64,000 bases of DNA from Sambucus nigra (Eukaryota; Streptophyta; Magnoliopsida; Dipsacales; Adoxaceae), in contig OX422222.1 in assembly GCA_949130495.1 (NCBI GenBank), positions 276,324,109-276,388,108 of the forward strand, given 5' to 3'. The notes below the pieces were generated by a model. The model ran no database searches, was not told where the DNA came from, and was given only the letters and a program-made list of their open reading frames with translations. This document shows, piece by piece, positions 11,470 through 22,544 of this stretch. Position 1 is the stretch's first letter, and every line of letters begins with the position of its first letter. A program made the translations under genes and the position numbers.

Positions 11470-12620
11470 CTAAAAATAGAATTTCTTGAGATTGGCTTCG
11501 TTCCATGCTCGGGGGATTTCTCTGCCTTCCATCGTTTCTAAGTGATAGGCACCTTGCAGATTATCTCTTGTTATGTTGAATGGTCCTTTCCAGTTTGGCC
11601 CTAGCTTGCCGTCTGATGGTTTCACTGCGCTGCCCAGGACTTTCCTTAGGACATAGTCCCCAACTCAGAATGTCCTTGGGTTGACCCTCTTGTTATAATG
11701 CCTTGCAAGCTGTTGTTGATAGCTCGCTAGTTTTACTAGGGCTAGCTCTCGACGCTCGTCGGCTAGGTCGAGCTCAGTGAGCAATGCTACATCATTATGT
11801 CCCTGGTCGATAAGGCTGGACCTCATTGTCGACCAATCGACTTCTAATGGGATGACTGCTTCCATTCCATATGTCAGGGAAAATGGGGTCTCCCCTATTG
11901 CTCGTCGTGGAGTGGTTCGATAAGCCTATAGAATATGTGGTAATTCATTCACCCACGCGCCTTTGGCTCGCTCTAATCACTTTTTTAATCCATCGACCAT
12001 AGTTTTATTGGAAGCCTTGGCTTGGCCATTTCTCTGAGGATAGGCCACCGAGCTGAAATGGTGTATGATTCCATGTTCTTTACAGAAACTCTGAAAAGAT
12101 CCCCTCTCGAAATGCGTTCCATTATTGGTGATGATGGTTCTGGGGATGCCAAAATGGGTGATTATATTTCTCCATATGAACCTTATCATATCTGCATCTC
12201 GGATGTTCGCTATGGGTTCTGCCTCGATCCATTTGGTGAAGTAGTCAGTCGTGACCAGCAGATACTTGCGATTGCCGGTGGCGGTAGGAAGTGGTCCTAC
12301 GATGTCCATCCCCCATTGGGCGAATGACCTTGGGCTGGATAATGATTTTAGGTCGCTAGCAGGTTGGTGGACCATAGGAGCATGAAGTTGGCATTTCAAG
12401 CACTTGCGGACATACACCGCAGAGTCCATTTGCATATATGGCCACCAATATCCCTCCTTCATTGCTCGAAAGCCCAGAGATCTTCCTCTAATATGGATTC
12501 AACAGATTCCTTTGTGAAGCTCATGTAGAACTTGCTCGACATCCTTTGGGTGAACGCATTGGAGGTAGGGATCGGAAAACGATCTCTTGTATAGCCTGCC
12601 CTTAAGAGATAAGTGAAAGC
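11470..12620 (-). pseudogene. pol (integrase): Element F integrase region of pol, catalytically altered
   Basis: Would insert the element's cDNA into host DNA. In order: the zinc-binding part around 12600-12400 (CLKC at its end), the core 11977-12462, and a C-terminal part to 11470 with GPFNITR and ending NEANLKKFYF, a GPY/F-type module. The core has the first Asp (GMDIVGPLP). The second catalytic Asp is Asn (TNNGTHF, codon 12124-12126) and the catalytic Glu is Lys (GQAKASN, codon 12016-12018). Stops separate the core from the C-terminal part. An integrase lacking two of three acidic residues should not catalyse strand transfer. Confidence 0.88.
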
Positions 12621-13330
12621 GAGCATCTTTGACTCTTATCTGGTGAGCAGTCTTGTTATCATCTGGAAGTGTGCCATCCTTCAAATAGTCCCTTAATGGG
12701 TCCATCCATCTGGGTGCAAACTCAATTCGGAGCACCTGTTCCACGCTTGGTAGCTCACTATTACGATTAATGCTCGAGTGAGAGAGGAAATCGATGGGGA
12801 TTGTCCTTTTTAAGTCAGAATCGATTGCTGAACTTAGGGCTGCTAGGGAGTCAGTATGTCTATTCTGCCCTCTGGGAAACTGCTGGACATTGATCTCTTC
12901 GAAGCTCTCCATTAGCCTTTTCACTAAGGCGAGGTACGTTGCCATTCCTTCATCTTTTGCATTGTAATCTCCACTTATCTGATTGGAGACTAATTGAGAA
13001 TCGCCGAACACCTGTAAATGCTTTGCTCCCAAAGTGTGCGCCTTCTGGAGGCCGGCTGTATTCTGCTTCGTTGTTGGAGGCTGCAAATCCAAGCCTGATT
13101 CCTTATTCAAGGATTGTATCCTCTGGAGTAATGAGTACAATGCTTACACCTTCCCCCTTTGAGTTTGAGGCTCCATCAACGAACAATTTCCAGGTATCCT
13201 TTGTTGCGTCGTTCCCCTTTTGTTTTGTTAGTGGAGGCTGGTTGGAGGGTTGCTCACCTGTGAATTTGGCTATGAAATCAGTAATGATCTGCCTCTTGAT
13301 TGCGTTCCTTGGTTGAAATTGGATATCAAA
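12621..13330 (-). pseudogene. pol (aRNH): Element F second RNase H (Tat-type) and linker
   Basis: RNase H of the kind acquired by the Tat lineage; it degrades the RNA strand during reverse transcription. Near 13180 the minus strand encodes LFVDGASNSKGEG (first Asp), then ASNNEAEYS (Glu), then FGDSQLVSNQISG (Asp) and a Thr-Asp-Ser-Leu-Ala block (last Asp). Catalytic residues are present, but the domain has an in-frame stop near 13100 and a frame break after AEYS. It leads into the integrase N-terminal segment. Confidence 0.8.
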
Positions 13331-14900
13331 TCATCTGAGCTTGACTGACCATTTAGACAGTCTGCCCAACAAATTTGCCTTCCTCAGGATTGCTTTAAGG
13401 GGGTATGATGTAAAGACAATTATAGTGTGGGCTTCAAAATAGTGCTTCAGCTTCCTCGAAGCCACTACTAGTGCAAAGGGGAGCTTCTCTAGTGGTAGGT
13501 ACCTCTGCTCGGCGTCTATTAGGGTCTTGCTCGCGTAATAAACGGGGTGCTGGATTTCTGCGACTTCGCAGATTAATGCAGAACTGATAGTGTGGTTGGA
13601 AACGGAGAGGTATAAGTACAAGGGATTTGCTTCCTGTGGTATGACGAGCAGTGATGGGGAGCTGAGGTAAGCCTTGAGTTCGTCCAGTGCCCGCGAGCAA
13701 TCTTGGTTCCATTCTACCGTTTTGTTTCCTTTTAGAAGCTGGAAGAAAGGCTTGCACTTCTCGGAGGACATTGAAATGAATCGGTTTAAGGCAATGATTA
13801 TATCGATGAGCTTCTGTACGTCCCGGATCGTGCAAGGAGGTTGTAGCCTGTTTATTGCATCGATCTGGTCTGGGTTGGCCTCAATGCCTCTCTTACTGAC
13901 CAAGTACCCAAGAAATTTTCCTGACTGGGCACCGAAAGAACACTTGCTCGCGTTAAGTTTCATTCGGTATTTCCTGAGGATTTCAAAGGTGCTTGATAGG
14001 TCTGAGAGGTGGTCTTCTTTCTTCTTGCTTTTAATGAGCATATCATCGACGTAGACTTCCATGGTGTCTCCCATTTGACCCTTGAACATCTTGGTGACCA
14101 GTCGTTAGTAGGTTGCCCCTGCATTTTTTAGCCCGAAGGGCATGACCTTGTAGCAGTATAGTCCGACTGAGGTGATGAATGTTATTTTGTCCTGGTTTGG
14201 GGAATACAAAGGGATCTGATGATACCCGGTGTAGCGTCCAGAAAACTCATTCTCTCATGAGCTGTAGTAGCGTCTCCCAGTTGATCAATTTTTGGGAGGG
14301 GGAAAATGTCCTTAGGGCATGCTCTATTGAGGTCGATGAAGTAGATGCAAGCTCTCCACTTCCCGTTTCTTTTTGGAACTACTACTGGGTTGGATAACCA
14401 TTCGGGGAATTACACCTCCCGTATGGATCCTGCATCTAGCAGTTTTTCTACTTCTTTTTCTACGACTTTTGCCTTCTCAGGTGCAGTTCGCCGTGCCTTC
14501 TACGTGATTGGTTTGAAGGTGGGATTAACGTGCAACTGATGACAAACCATACTAGGATCAATTACAGGCAGCTCGTATGGTTCCCACGCGAAAACATCTA
14601 CGTTGCGTCTCAGCAGAGTTGTCAATTCCTTCTGTTCCTGGTCAGTGAGAGAGGCTCCAATCAAGAAAACTCCGTCACTGTCGCTATCTCCAGCTGTAAC
14701 CTCTACCAGTTCTTTGACGACCCATTCAAAGGGGAGGAGCCTGGTCTCCTCTACTCCAGGTCTTCCGTACTTTAATTGCTATTTAGAAGGTGTCAGACCT
14801 TCTTGTTCTTCAACTTTCTCGCTGGGCTGATCGGCCTTCTTCTCTAGCCTTGGTCGGATGGCTGCTATGAAACACTTTCTTGCCATTGCTTGATTTCCGT
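13331..14900 (-). pseudogene. pol (RT-RH): Element F reverse transcriptase and first RNase H
   Basis: Copies element RNA into DNA. The open part, 13331-14089, encodes the catalytic YVDDM box, the thumb (KCSFGAQSGKFLGY) and a first RNase H. Upstream, 14100-14900 has DLNRACPKD, PFGLKNAGATY and the pre-RT tail in several frames, with a stop just after GATY and a frameshift near 14235. The first RNase H reads LYLYLSVSNHTISS where an active enzyme has an Asp (DAS-type motif), so it is probably only structural, as described for Tat elements with two RNase H domains. Confidence 0.88.
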
Positions 14901-15095
14901 GGGTCTCCATTACTCCTCGTTCGGTTACTTACTTGAGTTTCTGATGGTAGGTCGAGGAGACTGCCTTCATCGCATGTAGCCATCCCCTGTCGAGGATGGC
15001 TTGGTATGGCGAGTCAATGTCAACCACCAAAAACTCATTCATCTTGGAGAAATTTCCCGCGCATACTGGCAGTACATTCTTTCCCAGGTGCATAG

Positions 15096-17021
15096 TTATT
15101 TTCCAGCGAAGCCAACTAAAGGGACAGTAGCTTCCTTTAGGTTGGCGACGCTTAACTTCAATTTTCTGAATAGGTCAAGATACATTACCTCAGAAAAGCT
15201 TCCTTGGTCGATGAGTAACTTGTCGACGTCAAAGTTAGCTATCTTGAGGGTAATGATCAAAGCATCGTAATGTGGGGTTCTCACTCCCTTCAGATCTTCA
15301 TCTGTGAAAACAATATGCTTATTATAGTTGACGTCATCTGCTCGTCGACGCTTTCCTGAAGGTGACTTCGTTGTATCGATCTGAAAAGCTTGCATCACCA
15401 TTGTAAGCTTCTTCATCTCCATTCGAGATGAATTTCCTTGGATCTTCTTGGAATCAGATGCCCCATGAATTACTGCGAACTCATGTCCAGCATCTTCTTC
15501 GAGCATGTTGTCAGGTCTCGCCTCTCTATTGGCAGCCGCTTTCTCTGCCTTCTTGTCCACAAACTCGTTCAAATGCCCGAATTGCGCTAGCTCCTCGAGG
15601 TGAGACTTAAGGGCCTTGAAATGCTCGGTCTTATGTACCCCCTCTTTATGAAAAGCACATCTCAGCGCATTGTTTCTTTTCGAGGGATCTCCCCCTATTT
15701 TCCTGGGCCACTTGATGAATGGTTCGTCTTTGATTTTTGCGAGAATTTTATAAATTGGTTCTCGAAAGACGGTGTTGACTTCCTGAAATGCTATTGACAC
15801 ATCATTGTTGCCTCCGTTCTTGGGGCCATTTCTGCCCCCGTTCTTTCCTCCTTTCTTCTGGTTCTCAGTTTTGTCACTGCCTTTGGCAGTGAGCTTAGTT
15901 CGACCGTTTTCTACTGTGCCGAGGTGGGTCACAGCTTCCACCTTGGCATACTTCTCGATGCGAGCCATTAGGTGGTCGATGGTCATGGCTTCTTTCTTTG
16001 TCAAGGATTGGTATAGAAGGGAAGAGATGGGTAGCCCAATTTTGAAAGAATCCACTGCTACTTGCTCCGAACAGTCCTCAACCTCGTTGAACAATTCCCA
16101 GTACCTCTTCACGTAGTCTCGGAGGGTCTCTTGGGGCATCTTTTTCATTGTCAGCAGGGCATCCATCCTTTTGGGATAGGAGCTACTGGTAATGAATCGG
16201 GCCATAAAGAGCTCGTCCAGGGATTTGAAACTTCTGATGGACCAGTGGGGGAGCCTTTCGAACCATTTTTGCGCCACGTCATGCAGGCTCGAGGGGAAAA
16301 TTCGGCACATTAGTGCGTCTCGGTGGTTCCAGAGGGTTATGGCCTGTCGGTACTTCCTGACGTGATTAATGGGATCAGTCTTACCGTCATAAATTTTGAA
16401 CCTTGGAATGGAAAACTTCTTGGGGGCTTCTTCCTCCTCAATTTCCCTCGAGAAAGGTGATTTTATCTGAGTTTTGAGAGCTCGCCTAGCGAGTTCTCGG
16501 GTCGATCTGGTACCATGATGGGTAGGATGTTGGTCCATCTCCCTTCGAACCAGATTTTGTATGTTCTCGTTGCTGCGATCTGGGCTTCTGTGGCTGTAAG
16601 CTAGTCGCAGTTGCTCGAGCAGGTCGTCCTCTGACTCGTTTCCCTCGGCTCTCTAGGATCCGCGCCTGGGGCTCCTTCCTCGGCTGCGAGACTTTCTCGC
16701 CTGAGGGCTAGGAGTGTGGTACGGACGTTTCTTGGTACTATGATGGAGCTCTCTCTCCATTCTTTCTAATCTTCTTTTGAGGCGAGCGTTCTCAGCCTCG
16801 TGCCTACGAGAAGACTCCCTCTGCTCTTGGAGCCTCGCCTCGTATGCATCAATCTGCCTGGATATTTGTGTGGATCTCGCTGGTCCTTGGCTTTCTTCCG
16901 AGGCTGGCCTTTCTGGGTGAGCCCTGTGATCTGAACGCCAAACTTCAGACCTAATCCTATGAGGAGCAGGGGGTTCTTGAATATCCCCTTCCTGGGGAGC
17001 ATTACTACTATGACTAGACAT
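15096..17021 (-). pseudogene. gag-pro: Element F gag and start of protease
   Basis: The start at 17021 (MSSHSSNAPQ) lies about 50 bp after the primer site. The N-terminal 120 residues are Arg/Glu-rich coiled coil ending in an Arg-Ser tract, then a TAG at 16653-16655. The frame continues through the Ty3/gypsy gag core (WFERLPHW region, about 16180-16330), a Gly/Asn-rich linker, a CAFHKEGVHKTEHFKALKSH zinc-like segment near 15640 and a protease start. The protease motif is LLIDQGSFSEVMY near 15200, with Gln at the position that is Thr, Asn or Gly in active Tat enzymes. The frame ends at 15096. Confidence 0.87.
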
Positions 17022-17067
17022 TTCGAACTCCTTTTTTGGTGTGGGCTTTCTCAGGGAAGATAAACAT

Positions 17068-17086
17068 TCCCACAGACGGCGCCAAT
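17068..17086 (-). other. Primer-binding site of element F
   Basis: Minus strand reads TTGGCGCCGTCTGTGGGAA right after the 5' LTR. B and G have the same site with one base changed. I could not assign the priming tRNA with confidence. Confidence 0.75.
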
Positions 17087-17477
17087 TGTGGTGACAATTA
17101 TTATGCAACATAAATAGATAAGAGAAACGTAATCACCAAGTAAGAATAAGGAATGCAAAATGACAATCACACAACAAAGGATGTATGTGGTTCAGCAAAG
17201 ATGCCTACGTCCACGGTGGTGTAGTCAATATTATTGCTATGTTCTCCGGAGAGTGATTATAGAGAATACAATGTGTCCCTTGCCCCGGGCCTAGGGTTTA
17301 TTATATACATGTTTATTTCAGTAAGTGGGGGTGTTGGACTCCCCCACGTCTTCCTAGAACCTCTCTTAATGGGAACATGGGAAGAGACTAAATCATAATC
17401 GATTAAGACATGGAGGGTCTAGACTTTGGGCCGCCACATATGGGCTACTCGTCCAGGCCCATCATTCTAATTTCGGG

Positions 17478-17485
<8 letters not shown>
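17087..17485 (-). repeat. Element F 5' LTR
   Basis: 399 bp, pairs with 6788-7195. It begins TGTGGGTACCCG on the minus strand. A TATATAA box at 17301-17308 (minus) is a likely promoter about 180 bp into the LTR. Confidence 0.9.
17301..17308 (-). promoter_or_regulatory. TATA box of element F 5' LTR
   Basis: GTATATAATA on the minus strand, about 180 bp into the LTR. Kept in the 3' LTR near 7003-7010. Position and sequence fit a plant TATA element; the start site itself is not visible. Confidence 0.5.

Positions 17486-17536
<51 letters not shown>
17486..17536. repeat. (CA)n(TA)n microsatellite, F insertion target
   Basis: CA units then TA units directly right of F. The equivalent in A's 3' LTR is 37546-37618. 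Left of F only the TA type remains (6756-6787). Confidence 0.9.
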
Positions 17537-18463
17537 TTATTTATTTATTTATGTCAATAACTAGAATATGAGAAATTCAAGTAAAAGATAATGTTTATGA
17601 ATATCTTATATGTTTAGAAAGTGGGAGAATATTTGAGATTGGGAATAGTAGAAGTTGAGGGTTATGATTTAAGAGAGAATTTTAAATGAGTATAAATTGG
17701 GAGTAAGTTAGAATTACCTTGCCCCTAGATAGATTTGGGCAATTATTTTGGAGATCATGTGCATACGTTTAGTTGCGCGCTTTAGTTGAGAGGTGAGTTG
17801 AATTTTATGGAGGGTGAGACTCCACTTTAATCATGTTATAATGCATTTATAATTATTATGAATTTTAATGCACTTGCTATAAATGTTTTCACACCTCGGG
17901 CTCTGACCCGTTTATATTTTCTCCTGTTACGTATATATATTGTATTATTCTAGGTGTTCCTCAGCAAGGACGCCATTGATGTTATCCATCCAGTGTATTC
18001 GTGGAGTTGTGGCAGTAGCGGAATGTTGCGGTATTTTGTTATAGTCGATTCCTTTATTTTGTGTATCTAGATTAGGATTCAGTTTGTATATCGGGTTTAT
18101 ACCCAAGTGCTGTAGCGTAGCACTTTTATATTTTCTTTCTCAGTTTATTGTATTGTCTGTGACCCGACAGCATATTCGGGTATTTTATTTTGTACATTGT
18201 GTTGTAATCTTTTATTAGTCTCCTTTATATCATTTGAGCATGTGCGCGTCTCTTATCATATACTTTTGTTATGTCGTTGGTTAGTTGTTGCATGGTTTGT
18301 TTTAGTTTGTAAATAAATTTTTTAGCACCCTCTTTTTGTAGTATTGGGTAGTTAGCCGTGTTTATTGTAGAATCGTAAGTAGATGCTGAGGATGATCCAC
18401 TTGAGATTCCTGAGTATTTTAGTATTGGGCTGGCCACCCGTTATTATCTTGAGCGGGGTGTCA
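17537..18463 (+). repeat. Element A 5' LTR, second segment
   Basis: Continuation of the LTR after F; aligns with 37619-38434. It ends GGGGTGTCA followed by the primer site. The 3' LTR ends GTGTCACA, so this copy seems to lack a final CA. No gene is supported. Confidence 0.88.
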
Positions 18464-18464
18464 G

Positions 18465-18476
18465 TGGTATCAGAGC
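18465..18476 (+). other. Primer-binding site of element A (initiator tRNA-Met)
   Basis: TGGTATCAGAGC, complementary to the 3' end of plant initiator tRNA-Met, right after the 5' LTR. Confidence 0.92.
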
Positions 18477-18599
18477 ATCAGGTTCTAGTGTCTTTAGGAT
18501 CTGTGTGGGTTTCCTGCGATTTTCCATAAGCGGTCTTGATGTAGAGCCCTATTATTAGGGTTGTTGTGTCCATACGTCCATATTTTTTTCTGTGATGAG

Positions 18600-19632
18600 A
18601 AAACAATGGTCGTCCAAGTAGTGCAAATAAAGAGTCTGAGAGTGTGGAACCCCAATTGCCTCAAAGGACTATGACTACAGAGGAAGTTGCCAATATTGTG
18701 GCACAAGAAGTAACTGCTGCTATTTCTGCGATGGGGCATCAACTTACAGTTCAAGCAACCCAGACCCATTCAGGATCGTCTTTGTGGGAAAGAGTACGGG
18801 AAGATTTTAGGAAGGGACATCCTCTAGAGTTTTTAGGGGGATTTTATGAGATGGATGCAAGTCGATGGAAGAGTAGTATGCAAAGGCAACTTCGTATGGT
18901 TGAATGTAGTGAGGTGCAGAAACAATTTCTCGCCACCTTTAAGTTAACGGGAGGGGCTCTCCATTGGTGGGATTCTGTCACCACATCAGAACAGAGAGAT
19001 CCATTGCCCATAACAGATTTTTGGGAAATCTTTGACCAAAGGTATTTTCCTTCCGATATTCAAAAGGAAATGACGAGGAAATTGATGGATGTGTTTCAAA
19101 GTAATTGAATGGTGGCCGAGTATGAAGAAGAATTTACTCGATTGACGAATTTGGTACTTGAGGAGGTGAATACAGAAGAGAAGCGTATATCGAAATTCAT
19201 GCGAGGCTTAAATTGGCAAATTCGACAGCATTTGTTAGGAAACCCAGCGTTAGTCACTTTCGTCGAGGTAGTGAATGCGACACTGTTACAGTGTCATGAA
19301 TATCGAATTCGTTCGCAAGGGGGTAAGAACTATAGAGATTCAGGTTCATCATGTAGGTCTGGTAGTGAGAATGCCAGAAATTCCAGTGGGTGTAAGCAGT
19401 ATTATAGAGGATCGCAACAGCGTTATGTTTCTCAAGATGGGCAGAGAGGATTTGCGGGTAGATGTCTCTTTTGTAAATAATTTGGTCATAGGAAGAGAGA
19501 TTGTCCTAAAAAGGGTAGAGGACCACGTTTTGAAGAAGTTTTGGAAGTGAAACCTTTACAGCGGATTCAAGGCCATTTTAGGCCAAGGGACTTTGAGGGG
19601 GAACCCATTAATGAAGAGAGGCAATCGGACTA
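18600..19632 (+). pseudogene. gag: Element A gag (only coding domain of the element)
   Basis: Nucleocapsid-capsid protein of a Ty3/gypsy element. The frame 18644-19108 has EEVANIVAQEV, LEFLGGFYEMDA and the gag core GGALHWWDSV...FDQRYFP. A TGA follows, then 19109-19480 continues with EYEEEFTRLTNLV and a basic Ser/Gly/Arg-rich part. The zinc knuckle is CLFCK, a TAA, then FGHRKRDC (CX2CX4HX4C). The upstream frame near 18597 starts ATGAGAAAAC but appears shifted in the A run. After the knuckle the frame ends by about 19632, and no protease or RT follows. Confidence 0.88.
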
Positions 19633-20654
19633 GAGAGGTATGATTTAAGTTATTTTCCTTTGTGAATAGGATTATGCTATATGAAGTTTTGGAAGTATTT
19701 TATGTGAGATTGAGACGAGAGGGTAGTGCTATAACCCTAATATGTATGGAATGACCCGGAAGGGAGTATTGAGCAAGTAAGACTCTTATATTATTATCTT
19801 TTGAGCCAATAGATTCTTTTGTGATGTGCTAATAGAGAGCTATAATTTCATTGTGAATGTAAGAATTGTTGAAATATAACGATTTGTGATGACAAAGCTA
19901 TTTGATTTATAGTCGTGTTAGACTTATATAACTGTTATTTTCCAACTATGGAAGAGCCTAGTGTATGGCAATATATTAATATGATGTGAGAGATTATCAC
20001 TGAAATGATTCAGAATTTAGTGGATTATTGATGCTTAAGAGACTTAGCTCATAATTATGTTAATTGGGAGAACTATATATTATTATGAGTATGATAATTA
20101 TTAAAACCTTGTGTCTTAGGCCTAAGGTATTTTATTTAAATGTCGAAAGAAATAAATTGTCTTCAAAATAAAACTTTTTATAGGCCTTTGGACAATACCG
20201 AAAATGATTTACACAAAAATATTTTAAACTCTAGTCCTGATCTAACAAACTCTCAATCCCCGACGTCGCTACATAGTAGTGTATTGAAAGGGTTCCTTGT
20301 TTGGATTTCGCTTGTGAGACCTCCCCCGCATGAAAGTAGCGAATGTCAGGAATTGAGAGGAGTTAAATCTTTGGGCCATTCAAAATTGTTATATTATTAG
20401 TATGTTAGTATAACTTAATATATTTAGAATTATGGTATTATTAGAGGCAAGTGAAGCCTAATTATGTTTATACGAGTAGAGCTCAAATAAAGGGCGTATG
20501 GGCACCCTAGTAGTTATAATTGGTTTTATAAAACTAAAATAATTCATCGTGAGAAGTTAGTGGTTTGGGTATAGTGTTAGTGAGGATAAGTGTAGTAGGA
20601 ACTAGTTGAGCTTTGGAGTATTAGGCTTAACTTAATTTCGAGGGCGAAATTCTT
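19633..20654 (+). other. Element A interior after gag (non-coding)
   Basis: AT-rich with no supported frame. It holds one hairpin module (20265-20365) and, near 20635-20650, a decayed Del/Tekay pol tail (TTTCGAGGGCGAAATTC). A pol gene would normally fill this position, so pol appears deleted or never captured. Confidence 0.65.
20265..20365 (+). repeat. Hairpin module, copy 6 (A interior)
   Basis: Stem-loop at 20306-20335. Both arms keep pairing through G.U wobbles (TTTCG with TGAAA, TGTG with CGCA), although the loop has changed. Confidence 0.75.
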
Positions 20655-20669
20655 GTAAGTGGGGAAATC
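20655..20669 (+). other. Polypurine tract of element A
   Basis: GTAAGTGGGGAAATC directly before the 3' LTR start TGTAATAGCCCG. Confidence 0.75.
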
Positions 20670-21979
20670 TGTAATAGCCCGAGATTTTTGGGACAATAAT
20701 TTATTTATTTTGGGAGAAATAAATATTATTTTATTCGGAGAATAATTAAATTGGCACTTGAGGTTAAAATTTTAAGTTGTTAGAAAGTGATTCGAATGAC
20801 GATTCTGAGGGTGTGGTTGATTCCGGGAGGGTCGAGATAATCGAAATGATTGTACTTGGGGCTTATTTGGGTTCCGAAATATTTTAAGTTCGTTTGGCTC
20901 GAATTAAAGTTATCGAGTCATTTAAAGTGTGTATTATCATTTAAAGTGGTGTATTTTGGATTCAAGGATTAAAATCCTACGGGAGAAGCCTTTCTCATTT
21001 AGAGAAAAGAGAAAGCCCTAGAAAGAGAGAGAGAAGAAGAAAGAAGAAGATAAAGAGAAGAGAAAGATGAGAAAAACTTGGGATTTTCGGCCATTACGCG
21101 ATTTCGAGGACGAACCAGACTCTACAAATTTGAGGCAAGTGATTAAACTTGCTAAATAATTTTTGTGTATCATTTATTTCATGAATTGTGGACCAAAATT
21201 ATGGATTTTGGGTAAAATCTTAGATTTGTTGTGTATATAATGGATATGAGGGTATAAATTAGTTGATGTGTGTTGTTTGATGAGTTTTAATTCTATATAA
21301 TATGTTCGGGTTGAAGAAAAATGGTTGGAAGATGATAAAAATGAAATTTTGATTTTGGAGAAGAAGGTGAATAGTGACACAGCGTCACTTCCGAATTGAT
21401 TCATCTAGGAAGAATATCGATTCGGCTCTTGGTCAAAAAATGAAATTTGTAGATCTTTTCGATACGGTCGCGTAGACACCGACCGCGTATTTTTCTGATT
21501 TTTTTGGATTTATAATGATTTTTCTACGAAAAGATTCTGAGATTGAAATCGTTAGTCAGAAGTTAAGGTTAGAATTAATGGGAGATAAATATTAGGGGTT
21601 CCCAAATAGAGTATTAGGACCTCTAAAGGACTCAAGGAGATATGAAAACTTTGGGTTCGTAGAAATAAATCCGAGTTATAATTTAAATGGAGGTTTGGAT
21701 TTTTGGAGAAAAAAATGCCATTTTCGTAGCTGCTGAACAGGCGGAATCGATTCGGCCCCAATCCAAATCGATTCAGAATGTTCCAGCTTGACAAGTCTGA
21801 GTGACCGAATTGATTCGGACCCAAGCCGAATTGATTTGGCCTGAGATAGTATCCCAGGTCTTTTGACCCGAATCGATTCGCCTTGGAGGCCGAATCGATT
21901 CGCTGGGCCGAATGGATTCGTATTGGGCCCGAATCGATTCGGAAACATGACATATTGTGGGATATTATTCTAGGGTGAG
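20670..21979 (+). repeat. Element A 3' LTR, first segment
   Basis: Aligns with 4024-5325 of the 5' LTR. A palindrome cluster is at 21745-21950. The last five bases, GTGAG, are the target site of element B. No gene is supported. Confidence 0.9.
21745..21950. repeat. Palindrome cluster (GAATCGATTC type) in A 3' LTR
   Basis: About eight sites related to CCGAATCGATTCGG. It has more sites than the 5' LTR copy, including an extra GGCCGAATCGATTCGC unit near 21890, so the cluster has gained or lost units since insertion. Confidence 0.85.
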
Positions 21980-22065
21980 TGTTGATACCAAATTTAGTCT
22001 GCTGACGTAGACCAATCACTTGAAGACACGTGTCAACCCATATGGCAAATACCAATATTCTAGAT

Positions 22066-22155
22066 GAGCAACTTAAGTGGACCGAGCAACTCAGGCACCC
22101 CGAGCAACTTAAGCGTACCGAGCAACTTAAGCAGTCCGAGCAACTTAGCGTGCAG
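22066..22155 (+). repeat. Five 18-bp tandem repeats in B U3
   Basis: Units start GAGCAACTTAAG and end ACC or similar, 5 x 18 bp, ending about 120 bp before the TATA box. Also in the 3' LTR (35686-35775). The placement suggests enhancer-type repeats; function is inferred. Confidence 0.85.
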
Positions 22156-22274
22156 AGCATCCAAATCAAGAGAATCAAAAGACAGCTACGTAGTAAATGC
22201 GCATTATTATCGTACAAATGTATATGTCTACTAGATAACAATGCATTATCCTTTCACATATACAGCCTCAAGGA

Positions 22275-22282
22275 TATAAATA
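22275..22282 (+). promoter_or_regulatory. TATA box of element B LTR
   Basis: TATAAATA, kept in the 3' LTR at 35895-35902 although its neighbours differ. Transcription would start roughly 30 bp downstream. Confidence 0.65.
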
Positions 22283-22483
22283 CTTTGTAACCTCATCATA
22301 AGAAGAGGACTCTGGATTTCTTGGTAAACTAATTATCGAGATTCAAATAAACAGTCGGCAATACAAAATAGTGTATGTAGGCCATTCTCACAAGGCTGAA
22401 CCACTTTAAAAATCCTTTGTCTTATTTATTTATTTAGTTGTGATTGATTAATTAGAGATAAACTAATTTGTTACATCAACAGA

Positions 22484-22502
22484 TTGGCACCGTCTGTGGG
22501 AA
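22484..22502 (+). other. Primer-binding site of element B
   Basis: TTGGCACCGTCTGTGGGAA, two bases after the LTR; the same class as in F and G. Confidence 0.75.
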
Positions 22503-22544
22503 ACGACTGTACTTAGCATTTTTCACCAAAACAATCCATCATCA

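Larger units (their letters stand above)
6788..17485 (-). mobile_element. Element F: near full-length Tat-lineage Ty3/gypsy element, inactive
   Basis: Minus-strand element with LTRs of about 0.4 kb at 6788-7195 (3') and 17087-17485 (5'). Between them, in element order, lie a primer site, gag, protease, RT, first RNase H, second RNase H, integrase with a GPY/F-type end, and then two genes on the opposite strand. Dual RNase H plus antisense extra genes place it in the Tat lineage. All coding parts carry stops or frameshifts, and two integrase catalytic residues are changed. It inserted in the CA/TA microsatellite of A's 5' LTR, so no clear TSD can be read. The left LTR edge reads CGCGG where the right copy reads TGTGG. 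Confidence 0.92.
21980..22481 (+). repeat. Element B 5' LTR
   Basis: 502 bp, TGTTGATACC...CATCAACA. It contains a GACACGTGTC palindrome (G-box core CACGTG, 22024-22033), five 18-bp repeats (22066-22155) and a TATA box (22275-22282). Confidence 0.95.

Noticed and set aside
18465..18476. tRNA gene suggested by the initiator-Met complementary 12-mer
   Set aside because: Only the primer-binding site is present; no cloverleaf around it. The same holds at 40326 and 48068.
22030..22290. 86-codon frame in the B LTR with Glu-Gln-Leu repeats
   Set aside because: Six-residue period equals the 18-bp U3 repeat; it sits upstream of the TATA box.
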